64,000 nt of DNA from Combretum micranthum (Eukaryota; Streptophyta; Magnoliopsida; Myrtales; Combretaceae). Both the position numbers and the translations under genes were made by a program. Position 1 is the stretch's first letter; the number at the start of each line of letters is the position of its first letter. The notes beneath the pieces are model-generated. The model ran no database searches and was not told the origin of the DNA. It worked only from the letters and a program-made list of their open reading frames with translations. Positions 11,397-23,760 of this stretch are shown piece after piece. Location of the stretch: NCBI GenBank assembly GCA_024138025.1, contig JAMXBD010000395.1, positions 682,001 to 746,000 of the forward strand. The letters are read 5' to 3'.

Positions 11397-13180
11397 ATTT
11401 AAAATATCTACTTAAAAAGGAATTAGGAATATATCAAAATTACTACTCGAACATTTTAGCATTCTTACAATATGATCCTTAAAGCGTGAAACTACTAGAT
11501 ATTACATTTAATTGAAGTTTTTGCTCATTAAATTTACTACTTTATCGGTACTTGTACTCTTGAATTTTTACCATCTTATCTTTCTAAAGATGATAAAGAT
11601 GGTAAATTTGCAAAGTAAATGTTCAATTGGCTATATAACATTTGGCAAGTTTAAATTTCATATCAAATTTGACAAGTTAAAATTAAATTCGGCATGATAT
11701 TTATCAGCTTAAAATTTAAGATACACCAATAATAATAAATGAGCTAAATTAAAGCTGAAGCAAGCAGGCAGCATTTGCTTCTGGTGTGACAAAAGCAGCC
11801 ACTGAGCAAAAGAGGTGGTTGAGACTTCAAAAAACCTTGGGAAACCCACAAGCCAAAGTCAAGTCCATACTTAGCATTCAAGCCACCATTAGAACTAGGG
11901 ATATCTTTATTTTCACTTTTATATTAAGTGTGCCCAGAACTTATAAAACTGATTGCCCATAACACAATAAATATGTACTTTCTTCCATTGGAATAGATTT
12001 AACAAATGATTAAAAAGAGTTTGCTTTCCATGGAGATCGTAGATCACGATTATATATTTGGCACTTTTAATCATGAGAAATACTTTAAATTAAAGGCTTA
12101 AAGGCTTCATGTTCATTAACTGCACTACTAAAATACTTAAAATATATCAATGACCCATGCTTTAAATTAAGCTTTCTTATTTTTATTGTCTTTCCAGAAC
12201 TTGGAAGCAAATCTTATCAAATATTGGGAGGAGAATTCACTTTACTTCCCTACTATGTGAAAAATAAAAGTTTGCTAGGCCAAATCTCCCCCAAAATCCT
12301 TATTTGTTGAGGAAAAATATGTCTAGGAAAGAAAAGTTTACCAAATCATTGACCAAAAATACAACCATCCAAATGAAATACCAAACAAATAGGATACTTT
12401 TGATCATTTTACAAAGCTACATTCAATAGCTTGTTCTTGTTGTTTGAGCTTGAAGCAGCAACAACCAGCCACTACTTTTAGACCTTTTGAGCAACAACTT
12501 ATAGCAAGACACAATAAAGATGACAACACATCCATGAATTTTCCAGAAAATGAAACGGGTTCGAATTTTCCTAAAAACATACTCAGCCAAGAAAACAATG
12601 ACACGACCTACTTTAGCTTGTTTCTAGCTCACATTGAATCAGAAACATCGCTTGTGAGTTGATTATAATCCAACATCTAGATCCTAGACCCATGTAGATT
12701 GCCACCAACAGAAGGAGAATTTTAAGGAAATCATTTTCATCCTCACATGGTATATTGCCCTCAAAGAGACAAAGCACGAACTTGATGGGAAGCCGGGTCC
12801 CTTTCAACCGCATTCACATCATACAAGTGCCAACTCTCATGTGGATACTGACCATGACCATATCCCATCAAAAGTTTGCAAAAACAGAACAAGTGTGGCC
12901 CCCAAGTACCAACCAGGGCACTTCTCCATGTCGTTCTCATGAACTTTCCTCATCCTTCCATACATAAAGATAATACTAGAGTTTCATCTGGGGATCTGTT
13001 TGATTCATCAATTTGGTGTCCTTTGTTGGTGTATAGGCACAAATTCGAAACAGGATGCTTGGCCAAAAATTATTCCAAAGAGATAATGTGGAAAATACAC
13101 ATGCAAGATGCCAGACAGGCACGGATCAGACATAGGTCAAGTACAGATGAATACAGATAAGATTCACACAAAACAGGCAA
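11397..13180. other. Intergenic DNA, no confident gene
   Basis: The 12.4-13.1 kb part is less AT-rich than its surroundings and holds overlapping short ORFs on both strands (for example plus 12444-12662 and 12876-13160). None has a recognisable domain, codon pattern or splice context. It may include non-coding transcript or long 3' UTR of the minus-strand gene ending at 13475, but that is a guess. Confidence 0.35.
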
Positions 13181-13474
13181 TATAATCCTAAAGTTAGCAT
13201 CTGCATCAACATCAATAGCATTTATCTACAAGAAATGACTGAACCCATTACCGTGAAAGTTATAAAGGACAAATACGTCGATTATTGTTTTACTAACACA
13301 AAAGCATTATAGAAATATAAAAGGGAAAAAAATGCACTAACACTTTCACAGCAAATGTTTAACATTACCACAAGACAGATCAGCAAAGATTTAGAACGAC
13401 GAGGAAGGACTGAAAATATTTGCAATATCCCCATTGTTCTTTACCTAATTTCTGTCAAAGGTCTCAATGCTAGT

Positions 13475-16431
13475 TCACAGCTTTAATGTCAAGTTTGAAG
13501 TTGAAGAAGAATGAATCAAAGAGGAGGATGGAGGAAGACATTGTCTTTTACTACTTGATTTGGTGGTTGCTGAATGCGGCACCTGAGATGGCAGACTACC
13601 AGGTGAAGCATTAGAAGACGATCCACACATGGCTGATAGGGCTCTCATTTTCTGGATCTTATCATCTGAACGAACTTGCCGAACCTTTGTATCATTCAGT
13701 GCAGCAGGGAGAACACAGTTGCACAAAAGACCTAACAGCATTAAAGAGATTGTATTAATAACATGAAATGTCTGTGGAACATCACAAACGGTCATGAATG
13801 AGATACAAGAATGACTAGCTATATACTACTTTAGAAGACACAAACAAGACACACAACAAATGTTGTTTTTGAAATACATGGTAAGGCCATTTCACATAGA
13901 AGCCTAAATCCTTCTTTAGACAATATTAATTCCATAAATGGGGAAAAACCCATAAATGGTTCTGCTAACGGGTACCCAGGGCAGTTTATAAACGCTATTC
14001 ATAGCAACATTACAAGTCTATTTTTAAAATACACTAAAGATAGTCACATAGAAGATGATGATATTAGAAATTGTTTAATGTCTTTTTTATAAGTAAACTA
14101 AAGATAATCACATGGAAGTCATTGTTTTCAGAACTTGTTACAGGTCAAGTAAGGGAAGCTAGATTGTATGAAATTCTTATTAAGTGCCAAAGGGACGTTC
14201 CTTATTAAACCAAGCTATTATGATTAAATCCTTTTGGAAAACTTTCCAAATCTAGCAATCTAAATTTATTATTTGTATGGTGCCAGTAACAAGATATACT
14301 AGCTGTAACTTGTAAGCAGTTGGATGGTAACTATATATTGGCAAGTAATATACAAATATATCTAGAGGCGAACAAAGACTTAAAGAAGTTTTGTCAAAAG
14401 ATTACCATGAAAAGAAAATTCTCTAGTGTCATCCTTTTATCTTCTAGGTAATCTTTTTTTTTTTCCATTTTTGGGAAAGATTCTGAGTTTCAGGTAAAAT
14501 GGTGTGTCATCTCTCCACCAACCCACCCAAAAGTAGGAGAAGAGAAAAGATTTCTTGCACTAAAGCAGCAGGGATGCATCAGAAGATTTTGCAATTTTTC
14601 AGTTCTTTTTTTCAAACTGAAGCTGGAAATTTTTGAAGAACAAATGGGTGGCAGATGGTCTCACTATAATAGCAGATTGTGATGGATCTGAAGCATTTCA
14701 AACTAGAACAGCTACCAAAACGCTCTTATAATACGGCTGCGGCATTTGTTGAGAGAGCACAGTTTTCACTTTTCTACTAGACTTTACTGAGTTATAGCAC
14801 TGCTTGTTGGTAGAGGCATCCAGACGATGAAATTGTTGATAACTTAACTCAAGATAAAACAACAAACTGGCCAAGAAAAGACATAATGTGTATGGAATGA
14901 AAAAAATCTGAAATTGAGTATATCCAATGCCAGTTCCTTCAATTCAGATACCAAAAGGACAAATGCCAGTTAAAAAGTGAGACTTAATGCAGTAAGGTGC
15001 AGTTAGCTTCAGTTGAATTGTTGTTTTTGGAGCCTCTGTCCTATATTCGGTAATGGGGTAGCAGACATCCCTTATTGATGCTATTAATATAAGAACACAA
15101 TTTTTTAAATGAAAAATTAAATTTCTATCTAAGCAACATTTTGCAGCGCGAAATCCGACAATGAAGAAAGTAAAATCATGTATCCATAAGTATATCTTAC
15201 CTAGTCGAGCAAGGCGATTGACCCAACTTGGGATTGGTTTCCCCGTCAACTTAAGACAAACATCATTGCAGAAGTGGTTGCAATTCTTTGAAATAAGATG
15301 GTAAGTGTTGCCAGGGTATGCTTCTGCTAGTTTCTCCATAAACTGTCGAACTTCCTTAGGACCTAGATCGGTTCTTCCAATCAAAATCGACTTCCTAAAC
15401 GTGAAATTAGGGCAATGCCTTGGTTCCACTTCGAAAATCCCAGTAGTCGATTGTTCATGTGCTCCAAATCCATATTCAACACCATGAACTATATCAAAAC
15501 AATAATTTAGAATAGTTTTGAACTCGTCCAAGCATACTCCGGATACCAAAATAAATAGGAACGGCTGCTAGGTAAGAAGTCAAAGAAGATTCAACCAAGC
15601 AAAAAGCCTTGACTAATTCTTCAATGCGGTAAGAAACCAAACCATACATATTAAATTACTCCAAATATCACTACACAAATTAATTCCATCGACATAGTCA
15701 AATACAACCCAAATTTCAAAGATTTAAGTCCTTGCAACATCACCCTCTTCAACAAATCTAAAGACTTTCCTACTTCCTCCACTTTCTCCGGAGCCAAACA
15801 AAGTTACATCAGTTCTTCCATTCCAATATACTGTTTAAAAGCAAAAATAATATATTGCCTAAAAAATAAATACAAATCCAATCCCAATTTCAAGGGAAAT
15901 TCATGAACAGGCTCTTTTTTTTTAAAAAAAAAAAAGGTTGCCTTCTTCATCTCAATAAAAACCACCATGAAAACATACAAACATGACTATTTTCTTCTTT
16001 ATGAATCAAACTACCCAAAAATTTCACCTTTGATTCATAATATATCAAAATTAAAAAGTATTCAAAGAACTAACGTAAAAAGGGCAAAAAAAAAAAAAAG
16101 AATTAAACTAAAACTAGATGAAGAAAAGCAAGTGAAGATCCAATACAACAAAAAATACAAAAACTACCACAAGAAACCCAGATGGGGTATCTATAATTTT
16201 CCATCACTTTCCTTCACATTCTCAGCACCCAAACAACACAAATCAAAACAAACCCATTAAAGTAAACACAAAAAAGATTGAATCTTGATTACCTTGAACA
16301 CCAGAATGGTACACCCCAAGTCCAAGCCAATAAGCATACCCATTAATCGGAGTCAAATCATACACATTCAAGTAAACAGGAACTGAACCTTTCTTCTTTT
16401 TAGAAGGAACTAACACCATCCTACACAACAT
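13475..16431 (-). CDS. DeSI-like PPPDE-family peptidase (deubiquitinase/deSUMOylase-like)
   Basis: Three exons, join(16431..16293, 15488..15201, 13731..13475), encode 227 residues; all introns are GT-AG and phases fit. The product has a PPPDE papain-fold domain (about 17-145): PVYLNVYDLTPINGYAYWLG, YHSGV with the expected catalytic His42, EYGFGAHE, then NCNHFC with catalytic Cys116 and IPSWVNRLARLG. The family removes ubiquitin or SUMO-like modifiers with a Cys-His dyad; the closest plant relatives are the 'deSI-like' proteins of about 220-250 residues. Exon 3 gives LCNCVLPAAL and a Ser-rich, probably disordered tail. The start is the ATG of MLCRM; the frame stays open upstream to 16497 but without another ATG. 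Introns are 804 and 1469 bp. Family assignment is firm; the substrate is unknown. Confidence 0.93.
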
Positions 16432-16860
16432 TCTTGCTTTTTTTTTTTGTTCTCTCTCTTTTTCTTGTTCTCTCTGTAGCCTAGTTAACTTCACCAAAAC
16501 AAAGCAAAAAATTTTCTGTAAGGTTTACTACTTTTGGATCCAAAGCAGCAAAAGGGAAGCGTGACAACTAAAAAAATAATTATTATTATTATAGTGACAA
16601 AAAAATAATGATTATTTATAAATTTTTTTATTTATAGAGAATGATGGGAGTGGAAATATGGAATAGAAGAGAAGATACGGTGGTGTTGGGAAAATAAAAT
16701 TGAATTTATTTAAATTTGGATTTGGAAAATTTTATTATTTTTAATTTTTATACGAGTTTGTTTGGAGAGAGGAGGAGGAAAGAGAAAAGGAAGAGAGAGA
16801 GAATCTCGGAACATAGGATGTTCCGGCGGAAAGTCGCCGAGGAGTCAGCTCATCCCCGTG
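16432..16860 (-). promoter_or_regulatory. Upstream region and probable 5' UTR of the DeSI-like gene
   Basis: Seen from the minus strand, this contains CT-rich tracts (ttgttctctctctttttc-like at 16449-16475, and a CT-rich complement at 16763-16802). Such tracts are common in plant 5' leaders and core promoters. No unambiguous TATA box was chosen. Confidence 0.4.
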
Positions 16861-17196
16861 CCTTGGTTGAATCTTTTTTCATATAAATGTTATTGTGGAA
16901 CTCTTTTTGGTAAGATGCACCAGGAAACGCATAGATATATATCCACAAGTGAAGTTTTTGGTACTAAATTGGTTAAAAAAAGGTTTAAGAACTTTTTATT
17001 TTATTTTTTATTCTAAATTATATTTATTTTCTTATGTTTAAATTTAATCACTCAATTCATTGTAATTATAAAATAAAAATTAATAAAATCATATATTGGA
17101 TAATTTTAAAATATTAAATTAAAGTAAATATTTATTTGATACAAACAAGATATAAATAAAAAATAATTCAAAAGAATATGATTCAAATAATACACT

Positions 17197-17504
17197 ATTA
17201 GAATGGTTTTGAGTGAAATAAATTGAAATAGAAGGAATTGATTTAAATGAAATGAATAAATAAAAGAATGACAAATCTATTCTTTCCATTATAATGGGAT
17301 TTAAAAAAAATTAATCATAAATACAAGTAATAAATAATTATGGGATAAAAGGTAATTAAAGCAACATAAAAAGCAGAATGAAATCACAATTCTACGTAGA
17401 AGAAAAAAAAAATAGAATTCCCACTTGAAACTCCTAATAACATTTCTAAATATAAAAAAGAGAATAAAACCCAAAATTATTATCTCATTCAGGTCCATTC
17501 TAAT
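17197..17504. mobile_element. MITE with perfect 10-bp terminal inverted repeat
   Basis: The ends attagaatgg (17197-17206) and ccattctaat (17495-17504) are perfect reverse complements. The similarity continues inward as ttttgagtgaaataa against acctgaatgagataa. At about 308 bp with an AT-rich non-coding interior it fits a MITE. The target duplication is ambiguous (TA if the terminal A and T are counted as flank), so the superfamily is not assigned. Confidence 0.6.
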
Positions 17505-20500
17505 ATATCAAATATACAATATGAGAAAATAGCAAGGAAGGAATGCTAGATTATGTTATATTTGTGCAATTTTCCATAATGGTTAAGTTTGGAATTTGAC
17601 CTAGCACACAAGAAGAGTTTGCAAGAATGTGAAATTGCCAAATTTGCATGGCATGGCACATGCATGTAAAAAGAAAAAATGGGAAAAAAAAGAGAGAAGG
17701 CACAAGCATACACATACCAACTAACTTATATATATGTATATATATATATATATGAATAAGAAATGCTCTTCAGAAATGCGATCCATGTATATGATGTATG
17801 ATTTGTGTTTATTACATGAAAATCATGTTTATACATGAATTACATGTTACAAATGCGACTCACTTATACATCACCAAAATGTATAAATCGCATTTACTAG
17901 ATATAAGTTTATATCAGTATTTTGATAATTAATTTTATATGATTCGTATTCATGTAATTTCTTTTTGGAATGGTCTATAATTAGACAATTTCTTCGACCA
18001 TAAAAGTTTTCTTAAAGTAATAACATATCGCCAGAAAATTCAACATCTAATAAGATATTTAAAAATCTAATCAACATATTCTAAAGGTTCAACATTTATT
18101 TTTCCCATTGTTGCACATGCAAAATGATCTAAAATCTGGAGGAAAAATAATAATTCCTACAAATAATAAAACATTAATATTACTTAATTATCAACCAACT
18201 CATATGAATCTGTTTGAATTATCGGATTTTTATCTGTATCGGATTTATATCAGGTCAGTATCGATTTGGTATCATTAGTTTATGAGTAAAACTATCAGTT
18301 TTTCAGTTTGAAAATGATGCTAATACGACACCAAAACGATGATCCAAACAGATTAGTTTAAATATTTTAGACACACTGTTGATAATAAAAAGAAGAGATT
18401 GATATATATGTATGAAAGAAAAATAATAATGTCATACTATAACAAATTTCAAAAGTTTAATTTATCATATTTGATATGTATTTATAAATGTTGCGTTTGA
18501 GGATAAGGAATTTCAAATGCATAGTTAAGCTTTAGCACAAAGTTAGATGAACAATGATATCTCCATCAAATTATTTAGCCTTATCCTATTACTATTAAGG
18601 ATATATTCATCAAGATGGATATAATAATTGAAAACAAAGAGAGAGAATATAAAGCTAATTATTTAGCCTTATCCTAGGTACAATTGGGAGATGAAGGTCA
18701 TATGATCTTCAGGGCGAATTTTTTTTCTTTCTTTTTTTTTTTCCCAATGTCTTAAGGGACATTGTTGTTCTTGTTTTTTTTTGGGGGGGGGGGGGGGTAA
18801 ATTATATATTTACCTTATATTTATTTTGATTGTATTTAATTCCTTTTCTTTAATAATGAGCATTTATGGTCTTTCGCTTTCTCTTAGTTTTCATTTTTCT
18901 ATACATTTTATTATCTATCTTAAGTGACTGAATTAAATTCCAATAAAAATCATAGGAAAATAAGAAAGAGTTTCAACTCTTATATCATTTTATATCTTTA
19001 ACATCATATCTAATATATATAATTATTTTATATTTTTAACATAATATATTATATCTAATTTTCGACATACTTACCTAGGAAACTTTTCAATCCAATTATG
19101 TGTATACACCAATGTAATACGACAATAAGAAATTCCCACTAGTTCAAGAACCAACAATTCCCACTACTTCAAGAACCATCAAGATAAAACAAATATTAAA
19201 AAATTGTTATTAAAAATTTAAACTATTTTCACCTGAATGGGAAAAATATATTTTCTATTCATGGTATTTAATATGTTGTTATTAACAATGCAAGTAATAA
19301 ATATATTTAAAATCATGTGTTATTGAGTTTATATAGACTCCTAACCAAAGTAAACGTTTTTATCTTAACAGTGTGGGATATATATTTATATTTGTGAGAC
19401 TTATTTGTATTTTATAATGTTATATTGCTAATATGACAGCTAAAAAATATGCAAGTGATTGGATATAAATAAATGCATAAGTATAATTTTTTTTTAATTG
19501 ATGAGCTATAAATAGTTATTATTATGCTCAATGTTGTTTTAATTGTAAAAGTTTGTTTTGCATTTTCTCTTACTTAAATTAATAAAAAATTATTTAATTG
19601 ATTTTTTTAATTTCAAGGTTCCGATTATAGGAATCGAAATTGAATTGTAAGAATCAATAGTTGATAAGAATCGAGAATTAGACTGGCTTCCACGAGTCTG
19701 GTTCTACCAATTTTGAAACCGTGTTTGGGTCTGATTCTGGACACGAACTGACCTATTACTGCATAGAGTTAGACTTATAAACATAAGGTAAAGTAATGTC
19801 AAATGACTGTGGTCAAAACTCAATTGATGTTTGCTTTTGGACAATACATTTATACAACACTTCAATACTTTTATTTTTATAAAAATAAAATAAAATAAGA
19901 AGGAATCCACTTTCTGACATGGGTGGATGCAGGGGCAATAAGCGAACTGGCTTCCTTGTATTCGGAAAAAGTTAATTTTTTTGAATTGTTCAGAAAAGAA
20001 GAAATATATAGGTATTATATGTATATTACAAATAGCAAATAATAACATGAAAATAAAAGATAGTTGTTAGGTACTTCGCTTTGCAACCAAGAGCAAGTTC
20101 TAATCAAATGGGTATACTTCTCATTTCACAAAATTATATTAAACTAAATGAATTCTTGTAAGCAATTATGTTTTATTTGTAGTACGCTATAAATGATGAT
20201 TATATTATTCATGTTACAAATTAATTGATTTTTTTTGCATAAAGTTAATTTATATAACACTAATTATTTTATGTATTAATTATTTTTAAAGTAATATGAT
20301 ACAATATTTTACCAAATGCACTAACTACATTTAATTACTTTTTCAATAGTATTATTTTTTATATTTATGAAGGTAGAAAATTTAACAATAAAAGTTATTA
20401 ATGAAATTCTTCTACATATATAAAATGCAGTTCTAATATTCATTTAATTAAGATTTAACCCCTCTAATCATATCATCATATGTCCATCCCTACTTTCTAA

Positions 20501-21490
20501 AATTCTTGACAAAAGATCGCAAAACTTTTAAAACCCCTCTGCTTTCGTTCTTAATCTAGAACCCATGTTAAATTCACGTTAGGGATTTCAAACGTAGATG
20601 CTTCTGGTAGAGTGTGGGGATTTCAATTCAAATCTTATTATCGGCCAATTTCATAAAGCCATAAGCTAAAACCACCGTCGCTGTCGTCGGAATGGGACAT
20701 ATAGAAACAGACAGTATATGTGAAATAAGTCATTTCACACGGTAAAAGGCGTGGAGAGAGCTAATGAGGGAAATCATGACATGTAGTTGTCAATGATGAC
20801 AAAGTGAAGTTATGAATCGTCGGGTTGATGTATATTCCGTGATGTTATTGTCGGGGCGTATGACCCAAGGGACCAACACTCATAATTGCATTTCGTTTTT
20901 TAAGTTTCGGTCAATTTATAATGATGAATGGTAACCTGTTACCTAACTAAATTGTACCATGGAATATAGACATCCTAAAGGGAAGAAAATTTGATGAATG
21001 GAAAATGTTTGCTTTCCCCCCAGTAAATAAATGCGTGGCTCCCGTTCAATCTATTGAAATCATCTGAAATAATTAAAATTAAATAAGAGTTTGCACAATG
21101 ACATATTTTGAACCAATAAAGAGGTAATATGTGTTGATTTTTTATATAAACAAAATTACAAAGACACATACACTCATTGAGTTGGTTTTTAGTATTAGAT
21201 ATTCTAGCCTTTTAGGACTTAAAAGGAAAGGGAATATCATCAACGAAATCATTCAATTAATTATCTAACAGCTAAAATTGATATATTAATAATCTCAGTG
21301 GTGCAATCATGATTGAATATGCATTTTAACTGTTGAATAATTAAGGGGACTAAACTGAAATTATTTCTTGTTTATAACATTTATTGAAAATAATTACTTT
21401 TATAAGGTTGGATTAAAAGAAATTAAGAAAATATAGTATTAATATCACGTTTGAAAAATGAAATATATCAATATTGTGTCATGTGCTAGT
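17505..21490. other. AT-rich intergenic DNA
   Basis: It contains a (TA)n tract near 17725-17753, a MITE-like inverted repeat at 18207-18354 and a 15-G run at 18783-18797. A hAT-like subterminal stretch around 19610-19760 carries repeated gaatcg and ggttct motifs but no resolved ends. The stretch 20500-20900 is less AT-rich, with several CG dinucleotides, but has no ORF or motif I can support. Confidence 0.45.
18207..18354. mobile_element. Short inverted-repeat MITE
   Basis: The left end aatctgtttgaattatcg and the reverse complement of the right end (aatctgtttggatcatcg) differ at two positions. The interior has repeated tatcggattt or gtatcg words and a tttatgagtaaaac segment that recurs near 37515. 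The length is about 148 bp. No clear target duplication was found. Confidence 0.5.
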
Positions 21491-21499
21491 TAGATGCAT

Positions 21500-23590
21500 G
21501 TGTATTCCACTTCAGAAGCACAACATGACGAACATTTACGAATGGTGTTAGAAATGTTAAGGAAAAACAAGTTATATGCAAAATTGTCAAAATTTGAATT
21601 CCGGTTGAGATGAATATCTTTTCTTAGATATATAATATCAGGAGAAGGAATTTCAGTAGACCCAGGGAAGGATAAAGCTATTGTTGAATGGAAAAGACCG
21701 AAAACGAAAACAGAAGCCTTAGGATTAGTCAAGTATTATAAGAAGTTTGTTCAGGATTTTTCTAAAATAGCACTACCTTTAACTCAATTAACAAAGAAGG
21801 ATGAAAGATTTGAATGGAGTGAGAAGGAAGAATAAAGTTTTCAGGAGCTAAAGAAAAGATTAATATCTAACCCAATATTAGTTTTGCCTAATGGTAAAGA
21901 TCCTTTTGCTATCTGCAATGATGCATCAAAGAATGGACTAGGTGTGCATTAATGCAAAGAGGAACGATCATTGCATATGTGTCAAGATAGTTAAAACCGC
22001 ATGAGATGAATTATTTGATGTATGATTTGGAATTAGCAGCCGTTGTTTTTGCTTTAAAAATATGTGGAAACTATTTGTATGGACAAAAGTATGAAATCTA
22101 TACTAATCATAAGAGTTTGAAATACATGTTCACTTAAAAAGAATTAAATATGAGGCAACGTAGATTGTTGGAATTAATAAAAGATTATGATTTAAGCATC
22201 AATTATCATCCAAGAATGATTAATGTAGTTGTAGATGCTTTAAGTCGCAAAAGTTATGGGGAGATATCTTCGATATTAACAAGACAAAAGGAACTTTTAA
22301 GAGAATTTGAAAAGCTAAATTTGGAATTTACTTTACAAGATCTAGAAATCGAAATTGCAAATTTGGTTTTAGAACTTACCTTGTTACAACGAATTAGAGA
22401 AGCACAAAAACAAGACTTGGAGTTTCAAGGAACTTATTCAAGGTCTTGCATAAAGGAAGTATAAAGAATTTCAAGTAGATGGAGAAGAAATTCTCGAAGT
22501 AAATATCTAATGCATGAAGCACATCACTCTAGATATACTATCCACCCAGGTGAGACTAAAACTTATCAAGAGCTTAAAAAAGTGCATATTGATAGAACAA
22601 AATAAAAAGAGACATAGCAAATTATGTTGCTTAATGTAAGACTTGTGAAAGAGTAAAAGCCGAACATCAAAAACCATGTAGGTAGTTGCAACCATTACCT
22701 ATTCCGGAATGGAAGTGAGATCAGATTTTAATGGTCTTTGCAAGTTCTCTACCAATGAATAATGCAATATATGATGATAAATGCAATATTGTGGATCGGC
22801 TTACTAAGTTAGCTCGTTTCCTACCCATTAACATGACTTATTCTTTGGAGAAATTGCTACGAATATATATTAAGGAGATAATTAGATTACATAGCGTACC
22901 AGTAGGAATTGTATCAGATCAAGATCTAAGGTTTGTCTAAAGATTTTGGATTAGTTTATAAAAAGCCATAGGAACTCAATTGTGGTTTAGTACTGCATAT
23001 CATCCTCAAATAGATGAGCAAACAGAAAGAACAATACAAACTTTGGAAGATATGCTAAAAACATGTATAATAGAATTTAAAAGAAGTTGGAATGTCATCC
23101 TATGAAGCATTATATGGGCATAAGTGTAGATCACCACTATTCTGGGATAAGTTGGAAAGAATGGTAATTGGACCAGAATTAGTGCTAGAGACAATTGATA
23201 AAGTGGCAACAATCAAACAAAAAATGAAAGTAGCCCCGGATCGATAGAAAAGTTGGGTTGACATGAAGAGAAGAGAACTCAAGTTTGATGTTGGGGACCA
23301 TGTGTATCTCAACCTAAGACCAATTAAAAGTTTATATCGAAGACGATTACAAAGGAAATTGAGTCTAAGATATATTGAACTTTTTGAGATATTGGATGAA
23401 GTTGGAAATTTAGCATATTGCTTGGCACTTCTATCAAATCTTTTTGGTATATACAATGTTTTTCATGTATCAGTTTTGAGAAAATATATACCAAATCCAA
23501 ACAAAGTTGTTAAATTAGAACCTTTCTCACTCAAGGAGAATTTGACATATGAGAAGCATCTAATACAAATTCCGGATTCCAAGTTATAGA
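21500..23590 (+). pseudogene. Gypsy pol remnant: RT end, RNase H, integrase
   Basis: Readable pieces in order are: [20 protein letters not shown] and ISGEGISVDPGK (RT thumb, 21500-21660), KYYKKFVQDFSKIALPLTQL and FAICNDAS (RNase H start, to about 21945), DYDLSINYHPR and VVDALSRKSYG (end of RNase H, 22186-22260), HHSRYTIHPGETKTYQELKK (integrase zinc-binding region), VDRLTKLARFLPI and YHPQIDEQTERTIQTLEDML-like text (integrase core, 22790-23060), and VGDHVYLNLRP (integrase C-terminal region, 23290-23320). Most pieces are in different frames or separated by stops (for example taa at 21832-21834). No chromodomain was recognised. Confidence 0.85.
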
Positions 23591-23760
23591 TCCTTTAGAA
23601 CAAAGAAATCAAATATGTCAAATTTTTATAGAATCCACAAACTAACCAAGTTACATGGAAATTAGATGATGGAATCAAGAAAAATTATCCACAACTGTTT
23701 TGGTGTTTGATGAATTATGTATGCCCAAGCTTTGAGGACAAAGTTTATGCCTGGTGGGGA

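Noticed and set aside
12404..13160. Overlapping ORFs on both strands suggesting a hidden gene
   Set aside because: Frames are short, mutually overlapping and lack family motifs. I could not build an exon chain with consistent phases.
15967..16260. 97-codon Lys-rich plus-strand ORF
   Set aside because: It lies inside the first intron of the DeSI-like gene and is encoded by A-rich sequence.
16432..16497. Possible N-terminal extension of the DeSI-like protein
   Set aside because: Open frame without ATG; the first ATG is at 16431, and MLCRM matches the usual start of close plant relatives.
16762..17016. 84-codon plus-strand ORF in the DeSI-like gene's upstream region
   Set aside because: It is low-complexity Arg/Glu/Gly at the start from a purine-rich tract that is better read as a CT-rich leader of the minus-strand gene. 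No domain or splice support.
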